Assembly: GCA_017450485.1 (NCBI GenBank)
Contig: JAFSTN010000033.1
Coordinates: 1-64,000 of the forward strand
Direction: 5' to 3'
Length of the DNA: 64,000 nt
Origin: Lachnospiraceae bacterium
GTDB lineage: Bacteria; Bacillota; Clostridia; Lachnospirales; Lachnospiraceae
Below are positions 35,377 to 44,620 of this stretch, one piece after another. The notes beneath the pieces are model-generated. The model made no database searches and had not been told where the DNA came from. It saw only the letters and a program-made list of their open reading frames with translations. The number at the start of each line of letters is the position of its first letter. Positions within the stretch are counted from its first letter, which is position 1. A program made the position numbers and the translations under genes.

Positions 35377-36036
35377 ATGAATATATCTGCTATTAAGGAC
35401 AATATCAAATTACAAAAATATCTGGACTCGCTGAAGTTTGCGTTTTACTGTATGACACATCCCCTTGACGGATTCTGGGATCTGACGCATGAAAAACGCG
35501 GTACCTATGCGGCTGCCAATACGATTTTAATCCTTACTCTGATAGTTCGCGTAATGAAGCTCAGATTTACCAGTTTTCTGTTCATTACCGTTTATTGGGA
35601 GGAGATCAACATATTCCTCTATCTCGCCAGTGTTCTGTTCCCTCTTGTGCTTTGGGTTTTCGGAAACTGGGGACTCACGACGCTCTTTGACGGAAAAGGA
35701 AGACTGGGACAGGTATATATGGCCACCTGCTACGGAATGATCCCCTATCCGGTGATCCAGATCCCGCTGATGCTTCTCTCCAATGTGGTCACCGTGGACG
35801 AGGGCAGCTTCTATGTGGTACTCAGCGCCATCAGCCTGATCTACGCCGGGATCCTTATAATATGCGCCATGGGACAGATCCACGAATTTTCCGGTGCAAA
35901 AAACATACTGTTTACCGTGGCCTCTCTTTTTGCCATGCTGGTAATGGTATTTTTGCTGTTGATTTTCTTTTCTATGATTACTCAGGGCATTTCCTATATT
36001 GTATCCCTTATCAGGGAGATGCTCTTCAGATTATAA
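35377..36036 (+). CDS. YIP1-family-like integral membrane protein
   Basis: A 219-aa membrane protein with about five hydrophobic helices, of the type annotated as YIP1-domain (for example FAFYCMTHPLDGFWDL and FGNWGLTTLFDGKGRLGQ near the first loops). The ATG at 35377 with GAAGGA upstream is preferred over a GTG at 35362. The function is not known; it lies between the NHL-repeat and DUF5696-like genes, and may help assemble the transport complex. Confidence 0.72.
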   Translation: MNISAIKDNIKLQKYLDSLKFAFYCMTHPLDGFWDLTHEKRGTYAAANTILILTLIVRVMKLRFTSFLFITVYWEEINIFLYLASVLFPLVLWVFGNWGLTTLFDGKGRLGQVYMATCYGMIPYPVIQIPLMLLSNVVTVDEGSFYVVLSAISLIYAGILIICAMGQIHEFSGAKNILFTVASLFAMLVMVFLLLIFFSMITQGISYIVSLIREMLFRL

Positions 36037-36060
36037 ATTGCAGTTTGATTCGGAGAAAAC

Positions 36061-38673
36061 ATGAGTAAAGAAGCAAAAGAAAAAAAGAATAATCTTTCCG
36101 AGAAGCAGGTTGAACGGCTGACTGCCATAAAAAAAGGCCTTATCGACTTTTTCATTCCGTTGGCTTTTATTGGAGTGGTAGCTCTTGCGGTGTTCCTGAT
36201 CTTTAAGTTCCAGAAGGGCAGCGGTGAGGATCACATCATCGAGATCCGTTCTTATGCCGGAGAAGAAGAGGAGATAGTTCTTGAAAATGATGCTCTGAAG
36301 CTGACTATGGATTCCACCACCACTCAGTTTGCACTTGAGGTAAAGGAATCGGGTAAGATATGGTATTCCAACGCGCAGAATACAGACACGGACGGAATCG
36401 CCCTTGCCGCAGAGCGGGACAGACTTCAGTCAACGCTCGCCCTTACATATTCGGATTCTGCCGGTGTAGATACCTCACTTAATTCCTTTGGCCATTCCGC
36501 TAAAAACGGAACCTATGAGATCGAATCCGATGATTCATCCATTACGGTTAAATACAGCATCGGTGATCTGGAGAAGGAATATGTGGTTCCTCCTGTGATG
36601 ACCAAGTCGATCTATGATCAGTATGTAGGCTCCATGTCAGCCAGTGAGAAGGAACTGGTGGATCAGTATTTCAAAAAATACGATATCAATAAGCTGGGTA
36701 AGAAGGATAACAAGGAGGAGCTGCTGGAGAGATATCCGATCATCGCTTCCGAGGTTATATATACATTCAGAGAGGGAGCAAATGAGACCCAGAAGAAAAA
36801 GCTTCAGCGCTACTTCGAAGCAGCCGGTCTGACCTATGAGGATTATTTGGCTACCAAGGAGCTTGATAAATCCAATCAGACCACCGAAAAGCCTGTGTTT
36901 AATGTAACCATCAGGTACAGACTCAGTGGTGATGAGCTTATAGTTGAGGTTCCCCTTAATGAGATAGAGTACAAAAAGGATTATCCCATATATACCCTGT
37001 CACCCCTTCCGTTTTTCGGAGCCGCAGGCAATGAGGACGAGGGCTATATGTTTGTCCCTGAGGGCGGCGGAGCTCTGATCAACTTCAATAATCAGAAGAC
37101 TTCACTCAATATGTATTATGCCAATGCCTACGGATGGGATTACGGCATCTCCCGTAAGGATCTGGTGCATGATACCAGGGTGTTCTACAATACCTTCGGT
37201 GTATCCGAGGGAGATGATTCCTTCCTGTGTATTATGGAGGATGGACGTGCATACGCGGCTGTCAGAGCGGATATCGCAGGCACGACCAACAGCTATAATT
37301 ATGTTGATGCCGTATATACCATGCTTGCCCGTGAGCAGTATGATGTGACCGGCCTGTCACAGGGTGAGGTATATTCATATCTTTGGGAACTTCCGGATGA
37401 GACCATAACCCAGCGTTATCGTTTCATATCATCAGGCAACTATACGGATATGGCCAAGTCCTACGCCAGCTATCTCAAAGAGACATATCCGGATGCGTTT
37501 ACATTAAATGATGATACGGCTGCTCCGGTTTCCATCGAGCTGGTGGGCGCCATAGATAAGGTAAAGCAGATAGTGGGAGTTCCTGTGTCTAGGCCTCTGC
37601 CTCTGACAACATTTGAGGAAGCCTCCGGCATCGTATCGGAGCTTAGAAGCGGTGGCTTAGACAATATGTCTGTCCGGCTGACCGGCTGGTGTAACGGAGG
37701 AGTAAAGCAAAAGATCCTTAAGAACATCAGACCTATTCACAGCCTGGGAGGCAGTTCAGGTCTGCAGCAGTTCATTAATTCGGCGAAATCAAATGATGTT
37801 TCGGTTTATCTGGACGGTTATACCATGTATGAACGCGGAAGCAACCTCCTTAACGGATTTTTCTCCTTCCGTGATGCGGCCAGATTCATAACAAAGGAGA
37901 GAGCGGTTCAGCATGAATTCAGTCATATTACCTATGCTTTGAGGGAGTTTTCGGATCCTTATTATCTGCTGCACGCCACTGTTGCGGATAAGATGGCGGA
38001 TAATCTGCAAAGCTATGCGAAAGGCGACGGGGCGGGAGTGTCCTTTGCCGATATCGGACAGGATATTGCGGCCGATTATTACAGGAAATCGATAACCACA
38101 AGACAGGCAGAGCTGGAGGATCAGAAGAGCAGGTTTGACGCCCTCTATAAAGAAGGGACACCCTTTATGATCCAGATGGGTAATGAATATGCCGCAGTTT
38201 ACAGCGATATAGTTACCGGAATGGATCTTAAGGGCAGTTCGTACACAATCCTTGATGAGTATGTACCTTTTTATCAGTTGGCTATCCACGGATATGTGGA
38301 TTATACCGGTGAACCCATCAATCTGTGCGGCAACGCCGAAGAGGAATTGCTTTTAAGTGCCAGATACGGAGCCGGGTTATGCTATTCGTTTATGAAGGCT
38401 GATCCTTTTGTGACACAGAAGACTCTGTATACGGAGCTTTACGGCGCAAGCTACGCATCCTGGAAGGACAGGGCGCTTGAGACATACAAGCGGTATAATT
38501 CCGAAATGGGTCATGTTTTCCATATGGAGATGACAGGCTTTGAAAATCTTACAGAGGATGTCTCCGTGACGGAATACGAAGACGGTACAAAGGTATATGT
38601 TAACACGGGATACGTTGATTTTGATACAGACGGCGTTAAAGTGCCCGCTCGTGATTATGTGGTAATGAGATAA
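36061..38673 (+). CDS. DUF5696-like membrane-anchored protein, possible glycosidase fold
   Basis: An 870-aa protein with a charged cytoplasmic head, one transmembrane helix (about 26-48) and a long extracellular part. It begins with a beta-rich domain (about 60-330) and ends in a region whose strands resemble a TIM-barrel hydrolase, with acidic residues at strand ends in VYLDGYTMYE, VSFADIGQDI and FMIQMGNEYA. This fits the DUF5696 family by recall, which has no assigned function. Whether it is catalytic is unclear. It is adjacent to the two permeases that follow. Confidence 0.75.
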   Translation: MSKEAKEKKNNLSEKQVERLTAIKKGLIDFFIPLAFIGVVALAVFLIFKFQKGSGEDHIIEIRSYAGEEEEIVLENDALKLTMDSTTTQFALEVKESGKIWYSNAQNTDTDGIALAAERDRLQSTLALTYSDSAGVDTSLNSFGHSAKNGTYEIESDDSSITVKYSIGDLEKEYVVPPVMTKSIYDQYVGSMSASEKELVDQYFKKYDINKLGKKDNKEELLERYPIIASEVIYTFREGANETQKKKLQRYFEAAGLTYEDYLATKELDKSNQTTEKPVFNVTIRYRLSGDELIVEVPLNEIEYKKDYPIYTLSPLPFFGAAGNEDEGYMFVPEGGGALINFNNQKTSLNMYYANAYGWDYGISRKDLVHDTRVFYNTFGVSEGDDSFLCIMEDGRAYAAVRADIAGTTNSYNYVDAVYTMLAREQYDVTGLSQGEVYSYLWELPDETITQRYRFISSGNYTDMAKSYASYLKETYPDAFTLNDDTAAPVSIELVGAIDKVKQIVGVPVSRPLPLTTFEEASGIVSELRSGGLDNMSVRLTGWCNGGVKQKILKNIRPIHSLGGSSGLQQFINSAKSNDVSVYLDGYTMYERGSNLLNGFFSFRDAARFITKERAVQHEFSHITYALREFSDPYYLLHATVADKMADNLQSYAKGDGAGVSFADIGQDIAADYYRKSITTRQAELEDQKSRFDALYKEGTPFMIQMGNEYAAVYSDIVTGMDLKGSSYTILDEYVPFYQLAIHGYVDYTGEPINLCGNAEEELLLSARYGAGLCYSFMKADPFVTQKTLYTELYGASYASWKDRALETYKRYNSEMGHVFHMEMTGFENLTEDVSVTEYEDGTKVYVNTGYVDFDTDGVKVPARDYVVMR

Positions 38674-38687
38674 GGAGTAGCTTCACT

Positions 38688-39602
38688 ATGGCAGCATTCA
38701 AGAGAAAAAAATATGTCGGACTGCAGAAAAGAAAGGCTGTTTCGGGATATCTTTTTATTTCGCCCTTTATCATCGGCTTTCTGGTATTTATGATCAGTCC
38801 ACTGATCCAGTCATTTTATATGAGCTTCTGTGAAGTGACGGTGGGAGCAGGTCAGTTTGATCAGGTTTGGGTAGGACTCAAGAATTACTATTTTGCATTC
38901 AGACAGGATGCAAGTTTTCCTCAGCTGCTTACTCAGGGCGCTCTTGATATGTTTGTGTATACGCTGGCTATCATGGTGTTCTCATTCTTTGTTGCCCTTA
39001 TCCTTAATCAGAATTTCCACGGCAGAGCACTGGTCAGAGCCATATTTTTCCTGCCTGTTATCCTGTCCTCAGGAGTTATGCTGGGGGTTGAGACCGATAA
39101 TGCCGTTATGAGCAACATGCAGGCTGCCATACAGGCAAGCACCTCAACGGGCACCAGCATCACCGAAACCATTCAGATCGTGCTCAGAACCGCAGGAATA
39201 GGCGTGAGAGCCTTTGAGACAGTCTTTGAGATCATAGATAATATATATGATGTGGCTGTTGCCTCGGGAATACAGATCATAATCTTTCTTTCCGGTCTGC
39301 AGACCATACCCAAAAGTATGTATGAGGCAGCCCAAATAGAAGGGTGTACGGCATGGGAGAGTCTTTGGAAGATCACTTTTCCTATGATATCCTCCATATT
39401 CCTTGTAAACTGGTTCTATACCATTGTCGATTACTGCATGAGAAGTGACAGCGCAATTATGAAAAAGATACAGGGCGTTATGATTCTGCAGCTTAATTAC
39501 GGACTGACTGCTGCGATGTCATGGATTTATTTTGCGGTTGTTCTTGTTTTTGTGGGCATAACTTCAGCGCTGATCTCAAGGGGGGTATATTATTATGACT
39601 AA
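38688..39602 (+). CDS. Carbohydrate ABC transporter permease (second importer, MalF-like)
   Basis: Permease of 304 aa with about six membrane helices and an EAA loop (MYEAAQIEGCTAWESLWKI). It has an added stretch (about 143-195) not typical of the usual size family members. It overlaps the next gene by 8 bases and belongs to the lipoprotein binding protein that follows. Confidence 0.87.
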   Translation: MAAFKRKKYVGLQKRKAVSGYLFISPFIIGFLVFMISPLIQSFYMSFCEVTVGAGQFDQVWVGLKNYYFAFRQDASFPQLLTQGALDMFVYTLAIMVFSFFVALILNQNFHGRALVRAIFFLPVILSSGVMLGVETDNAVMSNMQAAIQASTSTGTSITETIQIVLRTAGIGVRAFETVFEIIDNIYDVAVASGIQIIIFLSGLQTIPKSMYEAAQIEGCTAWESLWKITFPMISSIFLVNWFYTIVDYCMRSDSAIMKKIQGVMILQLNYGLTAAMSWIYFAVVLVFVGITSALISRGVYYYD

Positions 39603-40608
39603 GTCTGATTCCAGGACCTCGCGCTGGAATGAATTCTTTATAAGGAACAAACGATCCGGCGGATATCTGCTGAAGAAGAATATAATGAGCGTAGGCATAT
39701 CCTTTATAAGGTTTATCCTTCTTTTCGGTATGTGCTTTATGATACTTCAGCCCATACTTGAAAAAATCTCCGTCAGCTTTATGTCACTGGATGATATATA
39801 TAATCCCGTGGTTATATCCATACCGTCCAGGTTTATCACCGATAATTATGTGACAGCATATGGTGGACTGCGCTATTCGGACGGTTTTATCAATACTCTG
39901 GTTGCATCCATCACCGTTGCCATCGTTCAGGTGGCTATGTGTACCCTTGTAGGTTATGGCTTTGCCAGATTTAATTTCCCGTTTAAGAAGTTCTGGTTTG
40001 CCTGTGTTATGGCGATGATACTTGTTCCGCCTCAGACTATTTCCACATCTCTTTATCTGCATTTCAGATTTTTTGATATTCTGGGGATACATAAGCTTCT
40101 TACGGGAGAGACGATCAACCTGCGTAATTCCACCTTGCCCTATTATCTGATGAGCCTGGGATGTACCGGACTTAAGAATGGTCTGTATATTTTCCTTATC
40201 AGGCAGTTCTTCAGGAATGTACCGGGAGATCTTGAGGAAGCGGCTTATGTTGACGGTCTGGGCACCTTCAAGACCTTTATCAGGATCATGCTGCCCGAGG
40301 CAAAGCCCATTATTACCAGCTGCTTCCTGTTTGCATTTGTATGGCAGTGGACAGATGTGTTCTATACCAGAATGTTCCTTGGAGGAAAGGTATTCTTAAG
40401 CACATCCTTAAGCGGCTTTGCGGACGGTATAGGCTCCTATGTGGGTAATGCCCAGGGACTTGGCGCTCCGATCCAGCTTCCTCCGGCTCAGGTTGATCAG
40501 CTGCTTTCGACAGCCATACTTTTAGTGATCGCCCCGCTGATCATTCTGTATCTGTTTGCACAGAGGGCATTCGTGGAGAGTATAAGCAGTACGGGAATAA
40601 AGATGTGA
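39595..40608 (+). CDS. Carbohydrate ABC transporter permease (second importer, MalG-like)
   Basis: Permease of 337 aa. Six hydrophobic segments and the coupling loop LEEAAYVDGLGTFKTFIRI are visible. It ends about 180 bases before the next gene, which has its own promoter. It probably pairs with the preceding permease and the downstream binding protein. Confidence 0.87.
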   Translation: MTKSDSRTSRWNEFFIRNKRSGGYLLKKNIMSVGISFIRFILLFGMCFMILQPILEKISVSFMSLDDIYNPVVISIPSRFITDNYVTAYGGLRYSDGFINTLVASITVAIVQVAMCTLVGYGFARFNFPFKKFWFACVMAMILVPPQTISTSLYLHFRFFDILGIHKLLTGETINLRNSTLPYYLMSLGCTGLKNGLYIFLIRQFFRNVPGDLEEAAYVDGLGTFKTFIRIMLPEAKPIITSCFLFAFVWQWTDVFYTRMFLGGKVFLSTSLSGFADGIGSYVGNAQGLGAPIQLPPAQVDQLLSTAILLVIAPLIILYLFAQRAFVESISSTGIKM

Positions 40609-40627
40609 TCCCGGTATGTACGGTTTT

Positions 40628-40656
40628 TTGATTATGTAATATATGTGTGATATAAT
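40628..40656 (+). promoter_or_regulatory. Promoter of the lipoprotein binding-protein gene
   Basis: TTGATT (40628-40633) and a perfect TATAAT (40651-40656) with a 17-base spacer, and a TG just upstream of the -10 box. Transcription would start near 40663, leaving a roughly 120-base leader that ends with AAAAGGAGG. Box matches are seen; the leader shows no recognised riboswitch. Confidence 0.72.
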
Positions 40657-40785
40657 CGTACACGGTGGAAATCTTCAGCCATCATGCAATTACAGTACGG
40701 TTTATGATGCGAGAGATATAAGTCGCATTGATTTGCGGTTTATATAGATAATAGTGATTATCATCACATAAAAAAGGAGGCAAAG

Positions 40786-42339
40786 ATGAAAAAGCTAGCA
40801 ACCAAAAAAGTTGTTGCCGCCATTACCATGGCATCTATGGTGATGTCTGTAACAGCGTGCGGTTCAGGCTCCGGTGATGCCGGTGACGCCGCACAGACAC
40901 CTGAAACAACAGAAGAGACAACTCAGGAGGCTTCTGCCGATACAGCAGCCGATACCACAGAAGCTGAGGCTCCTGCCGCTGAAGAGGAAGAAGTATCACC
41001 TTATACGGTACTTAACGATCCTCAGACCGGCGCTCCTTACGACCTTGGTGGAATGGAAGTTGTTGTTCGTGACTGGTGGAGCCCTGAGGATGGTTCAGTG
41101 AATGAGCCTGCTACCCAGTTCGAAGAGGACAGACAGGCATATCGTGACTGGCTGGAGGAGACCTATAACTTCACATTTAAGTATATGGGTGGTCTCGGCT
41201 GGGGCCAGGGTATTACCGATGAATTCCAGAAATATGCTTCATCCGGCGGAGATGATCAGGCTGTTCTGTTCACACTGCCCGACGGATTCCAGGGTCCTTC
41301 AATGCTTCAGGGACTTTGCTATGACTGGGCTTCACTTGATACCATCGACCTGAATGATTCCAAGTATACCAAGAATGCTATTTCCGCATATGATACCATT
41401 GGCGGTAAGACCTTCGGTATTCTTGCCGGCGATCCCGAGATCGGATCCGGTGTTTATTTCAACCATCGTATACTCGAGGAGTGCGGTATAGATCCTAACA
41501 GCATCTACGATATGGTAGAGGGCGGTACATGGACCTGGGATGCATTCGAGGATATGCTTAAGACTGTTGCTGCAGTAGATAAGGACGGCGACGGACAGTC
41601 TGATTATTATGCTCTGGGTGCTAACGGCATCGGTCAGACCGCTACCGTAGCAGTTCTCGGCAACGGTGGAGATATTATCGGTAAGGATGCTGACGGACAT
41701 TTCGTAAACAAAGCAGAGGATGCAGCTTCACTTGAAGCTCTCGAGTTCGCTTACAGAATCATTAACGATTATTACACTCCCTGGCATGATCCTGCAGTAT
41801 GGGATGAGTATCGTACCAATTACACTGACGGCAAGATCGCTTTCATAGTTGAGGAAGGTTATGCAGGTCAGGCTGGCAGTTTTGTTGGTATGTGCGCAGA
41901 TGAGAGCGGATTTGTTCCCTTCCCTACCAAGAGCGGTAAGGATTTCGTTTCAACAGTTCACGGCAACATCATAGTTATGCCTGCTTGCTATGCTGAAGAG
42001 AAGGCAAGACTGATCGCTTTCGCTTATGATGCATGGGAGACTCTTCCTCCCGGATATGAGGATTACAACTCCAGAGCATCCGAGTTCAATCAGTACAACC
42101 TGGACGAGAAGGGTATTCAGACCAACTTCGATCTTCAGGACATCAGCAAGATCAAGCCTACTTACGCAGGCTGGATTCCTGAGCTTGAGGTATCATCTCC
42201 TCTTGACGGTGCTACATGGGACAACGTATTCTTCAATATGTTTGATGGTACCGCAACCGTTTCCGAGGTCATGGACAAGGTTCGTGACAAGTGGGCCGGT
42301 ATTATTGATGAGACTAATGCCAAGCTTGATGCTATGTAA
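40786..42339 (+). CDS. Sugar ABC transporter solute-binding lipoprotein
   Basis: A 517-aa binding protein. The signal peptide ends in VTAC with Cys25, followed by an acidic Thr/Glu/Ala-rich linker (to about 70). The type-1 sugar-binding fold includes YDWASLDTIDLN, GGTWTWDAFEDMLK and a Ca-loop-like KDGDGQSDYYALG. It has its own promoter and terminator, so it can be made in excess over the permeases, as is common for binding proteins. It probably delivers an oligosaccharide to the two permeases just upstream. Confidence 0.85.
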   Translation: MKKLATKKVVAAITMASMVMSVTACGSGSGDAGDAAQTPETTEETTQEASADTAADTTEAEAPAAEEEEVSPYTVLNDPQTGAPYDLGGMEVVVRDWWSPEDGSVNEPATQFEEDRQAYRDWLEETYNFTFKYMGGLGWGQGITDEFQKYASSGGDDQAVLFTLPDGFQGPSMLQGLCYDWASLDTIDLNDSKYTKNAISAYDTIGGKTFGILAGDPEIGSGVYFNHRILEECGIDPNSIYDMVEGGTWTWDAFEDMLKTVAAVDKDGDGQSDYYALGANGIGQTATVAVLGNGGDIIGKDADGHFVNKAEDAASLEALEFAYRIINDYYTPWHDPAVWDEYRTNYTDGKIAFIVEEGYAGQAGSFVGMCADESGFVPFPTKSGKDFVSTVHGNIIVMPACYAEEKARLIAFAYDAWETLPPGYEDYNSRASEFNQYNLDEKGIQTNFDLQDISKIKPTYAGWIPELEVSSPLDGATWDNVFFNMFDGTATVSEVMDKVRDKWAGIIDETNAKLDAM

Positions 42340-42399
42340 TTAATGCAGTAAGCGAAATGTATAATTTCGTTTGGTACATATTTACAGATTAGTATGACG

Positions 42400-42435
42400 A
42401 TCCCTGCGGGACTGTAATGTTTCGCAGGGATTTTT
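42400..42435 (+). terminator. Intrinsic terminator after the binding-protein gene
   Basis: A 9-bp stem pairs ATCCCTGCG (42400-42408) with CGCAGGGAT (42423-42431), with T residues at 42431-42435. It separates the lipoprotein transcript from the next gene. Confidence 0.82.
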
Positions 42436-42472
42436 AAAGAAATACCGATTATCTTACAGAAAGCAGGGTATT

Positions 42473-43432
42473 ATGTTGCCAGTGAGATTTCATCTGCCGG
42501 GGATCAGATATAATTTTCCCCTTAATATGATCTGGGTCAGTCTGCTTAAAGCACATCCTGAATACTTTATTGACGGACTGGAGATAGGGTCTTTTTTCGG
42601 CTGCTTTCCCTTTGCATTATGGAACGGAGGAAGGGAGATAGATCCCTCGGATCAGTGTGACGCCGGCTTTATTACAAATACGATCAAAGTCATTAATGCG
42701 GCGGGGATTCCCATCAGATATACCTTTACCAATCCGCTGCTTAACGAAGAGGAGTTAAAGGATGAATTCTGTAATTTCTGTCTGAAGGCGGCTTCGGATT
42801 ATCCTAACGAGGTTCTGGTGTTTTCCCCCTTACTTGAGGAATACATACGGACAAATTATCCATCCTTCGTCATAGATTCGACTACCTGCAAGGAACTGAA
42901 AAGCGTGGATGCTCTGAACGAAGAGCTTAATAAGGACTACAGATATGTGGTTCTGGACTATAATCTTAACGGGAACTGGGAATTCATTGAGCAGCTTGAG
43001 CATCCGGAGAAAATAGAGGTACTGGTAAATGCTACCTGTACACCCAATTGTCCCAGAAGAGGGGAGCACTATCGGGATATCGCCAGAAGACAGCGTATTA
43101 TCCTGAAAAACAGAAAGCTTCCTCCCGAGAGAAGGCAGAAGGTGCCCGAATGGAAGTGCAGATACGGTATCGACAATACGGTCTACAGCATACAGGCCTA
43201 TCCTACGGTGGTAAAGCCCGGTGAGATACTTGAGGAGTATGTGCCCCGGGGCATCAATAATTTCAAGATAGAGGGCAGGACAGCCAATCTGTTCAGTCTG
43301 GTGGACACATATTGCTTTTATATGGCCAAACCCGAGTATGCGGATCAGGTAAGGTTTCAGGTTTTGCGCAATCTTGAACAGAATGGAGTTGTCGCAGTCC
43401 GCAGACCCAGACCCATGCCCTTTAAATCCTGA
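42473..43432 (+). CDS. Cysteine-motif protein, copy 1 of a paralogous pair
   Basis: A 319-aa cytoplasmic-type protein, not recognised as a named family. It shares with the gene at 56287 the motifs WNGGR (50-54), RYTFTNPL, CN at 100-101, VVLDYNLN and CTPNCPRRGEHYRD. The CX3C pair is Cys189/Cys193, with Cys100 and Cys229 as possible further ligands; this recalls the four-Cys iron-sulphur site of UbiV/U32-related proteins, but the link is an inference. It follows a terminator and precedes the adaptor genes by 48 bases. Confidence 0.62.
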   Translation: MLPVRFHLPGIRYNFPLNMIWVSLLKAHPEYFIDGLEIGSFFGCFPFALWNGGREIDPSDQCDAGFITNTIKVINAAGIPIRYTFTNPLLNEEELKDEFCNFCLKAASDYPNEVLVFSPLLEEYIRTNYPSFVIDSTTCKELKSVDALNEELNKDYRYVVLDYNLNGNWEFIEQLEHPEKIEVLVNATCTPNCPRRGEHYRDIARRQRIILKNRKLPPERRQKVPEWKCRYGIDNTVYSIQAYPTVVKPGEILEEYVPRGINNFKIEGRTANLFSLVDTYCFYMAKPEYADQVRFQVLRNLEQNGVVAVRRPRPMPFKS

Positions 43433-43480
43433 TCATGCGAATATATTAAGAATTGATATTCAGATCATTTATTAATCATT

Positions 43481-44617
43481 ATGTTTTATTTGAACAACAG
43501 TGCGAAAATTAAAAAGATATGCTCAACTGTGATAACGGCTTTGTTTTATACAGCGGCCGTTTTATCTTTGATGTTTTGTCTTTCCTCATGCGGACAGGCG
43601 CCTGAGGAGGAGATGGTTCTTCTGGATAAGGAAACCGATACGGTAGCCTACAGCCTTACGGCTGTTACCCGTCAGGATGTGGTTCTGACCAAAATCATGT
43701 CGCTTAACTATACTCAGGACCAGGAACAGGAGGTTTCTTTTGATACCGGCGGAAGACGCATCTCCAAGGTCTATGTACACGACGGCGATCCTGTAAAAAA
43801 GGGGGATCTGCTGGTAGAGCTGGATACGGACGGCATCGCCGAACAGATCGATGAGCTGGAATACCGGATCAGTAAAAATGAGCTTCAGCTGCAATATCTT
43901 GATGCGGCGGAAAAGTTTGAGGAGCAGAGTACCTATAACAACTTTGTATATAATAATCCCAATATTTCAGAGGATGATCTGGCTAAATATGAAAAAAACC
44001 ACGAATCTATCGTGACTAATTACAGATATAAAAGAGAAGATTACAATGATGAGCTTGAGTTTGATAAAAAGAAGTTAAACCAGCTGAAAAACCGTCTCGC
44101 CACATCCAGGATAACCTCTCAGATGGACGGTATCGTATATAAGGTTACAGACGGACTGGAGGGATCCACTGCACTTAAGGATGAGGTGGTTATGACGGTG
44201 GTGGATAACGGATCTGGAAAGTTTGTGATGGAGGAGCCTGATTATGCTTCGTATTTTCATGAAGGAGATATTATTGAGTTGGAGATAGTTTACGGCACGG
44301 CAGCGGGGCTGTACGAAGTTACTCCCGCCTCAATGGACTCATGGGGTGATACTCAGTTTTTTGAGGTGGTTTCAGGTCCTGAAAACGAAGGCATCGATAT
44401 AGGCACTTCAGCTTATATAACCATTGAGCTTGACAGAGCCAAAAATGTTCTTTCGCTGCCGTTGGGAGCCATAAGCTACGCAGATGACAAGCCATATGTC
44501 TATGTGTTGGATGAGGCGGATTATCGTCAGATAGTCTGGGTCGAGACAGGACTGGCAGGAGATGAGAGGATTGAGATAGTTTCAGGTCTCAATGAAGGTG
44601 ATCAGGTGGTATTCTGA
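43481..44617 (+). CDS. HlyD/MacA-like membrane-fusion adaptor lipoprotein
   Basis: A 378-aa exported protein. Its signal peptide ends at Cys37 (LSSC). A lipoyl-like domain (KVYVHDGDPVKKGDLLVELD), a coiled-coil pair (about 130-215) and beta-barrel plus membrane-proximal domains follow, ending VSGLNEGDQVVF. This layout fits the adaptor of MacAB-type exporters. It lies upstream of another, larger adaptor, an FtsX-like permease and two ATPases. Confidence 0.85.
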   Translation: MFYLNNSAKIKKICSTVITALFYTAAVLSLMFCLSSCGQAPEEEMVLLDKETDTVAYSLTAVTRQDVVLTKIMSLNYTQDQEQEVSFDTGGRRISKVYVHDGDPVKKGDLLVELDTDGIAEQIDELEYRISKNELQLQYLDAAEKFEEQSTYNNFVYNNPNISEDDLAKYEKNHESIVTNYRYKREDYNDELEFDKKKLNQLKNRLATSRITSQMDGIVYKVTDGLEGSTALKDEVVMTVVDNGSGKFVMEEPDYASYFHEGDIIELEIVYGTAAGLYEVTPASMDSWGDTQFFEVVSGPENEGIDIGTSAYITIELDRAKNVLSLPLGAISYADDKPYVYVLDEADYRQIVWVETGLAGDERIEIVSGLNEGDQVVF

Positions 44618-44620
44618 CAG

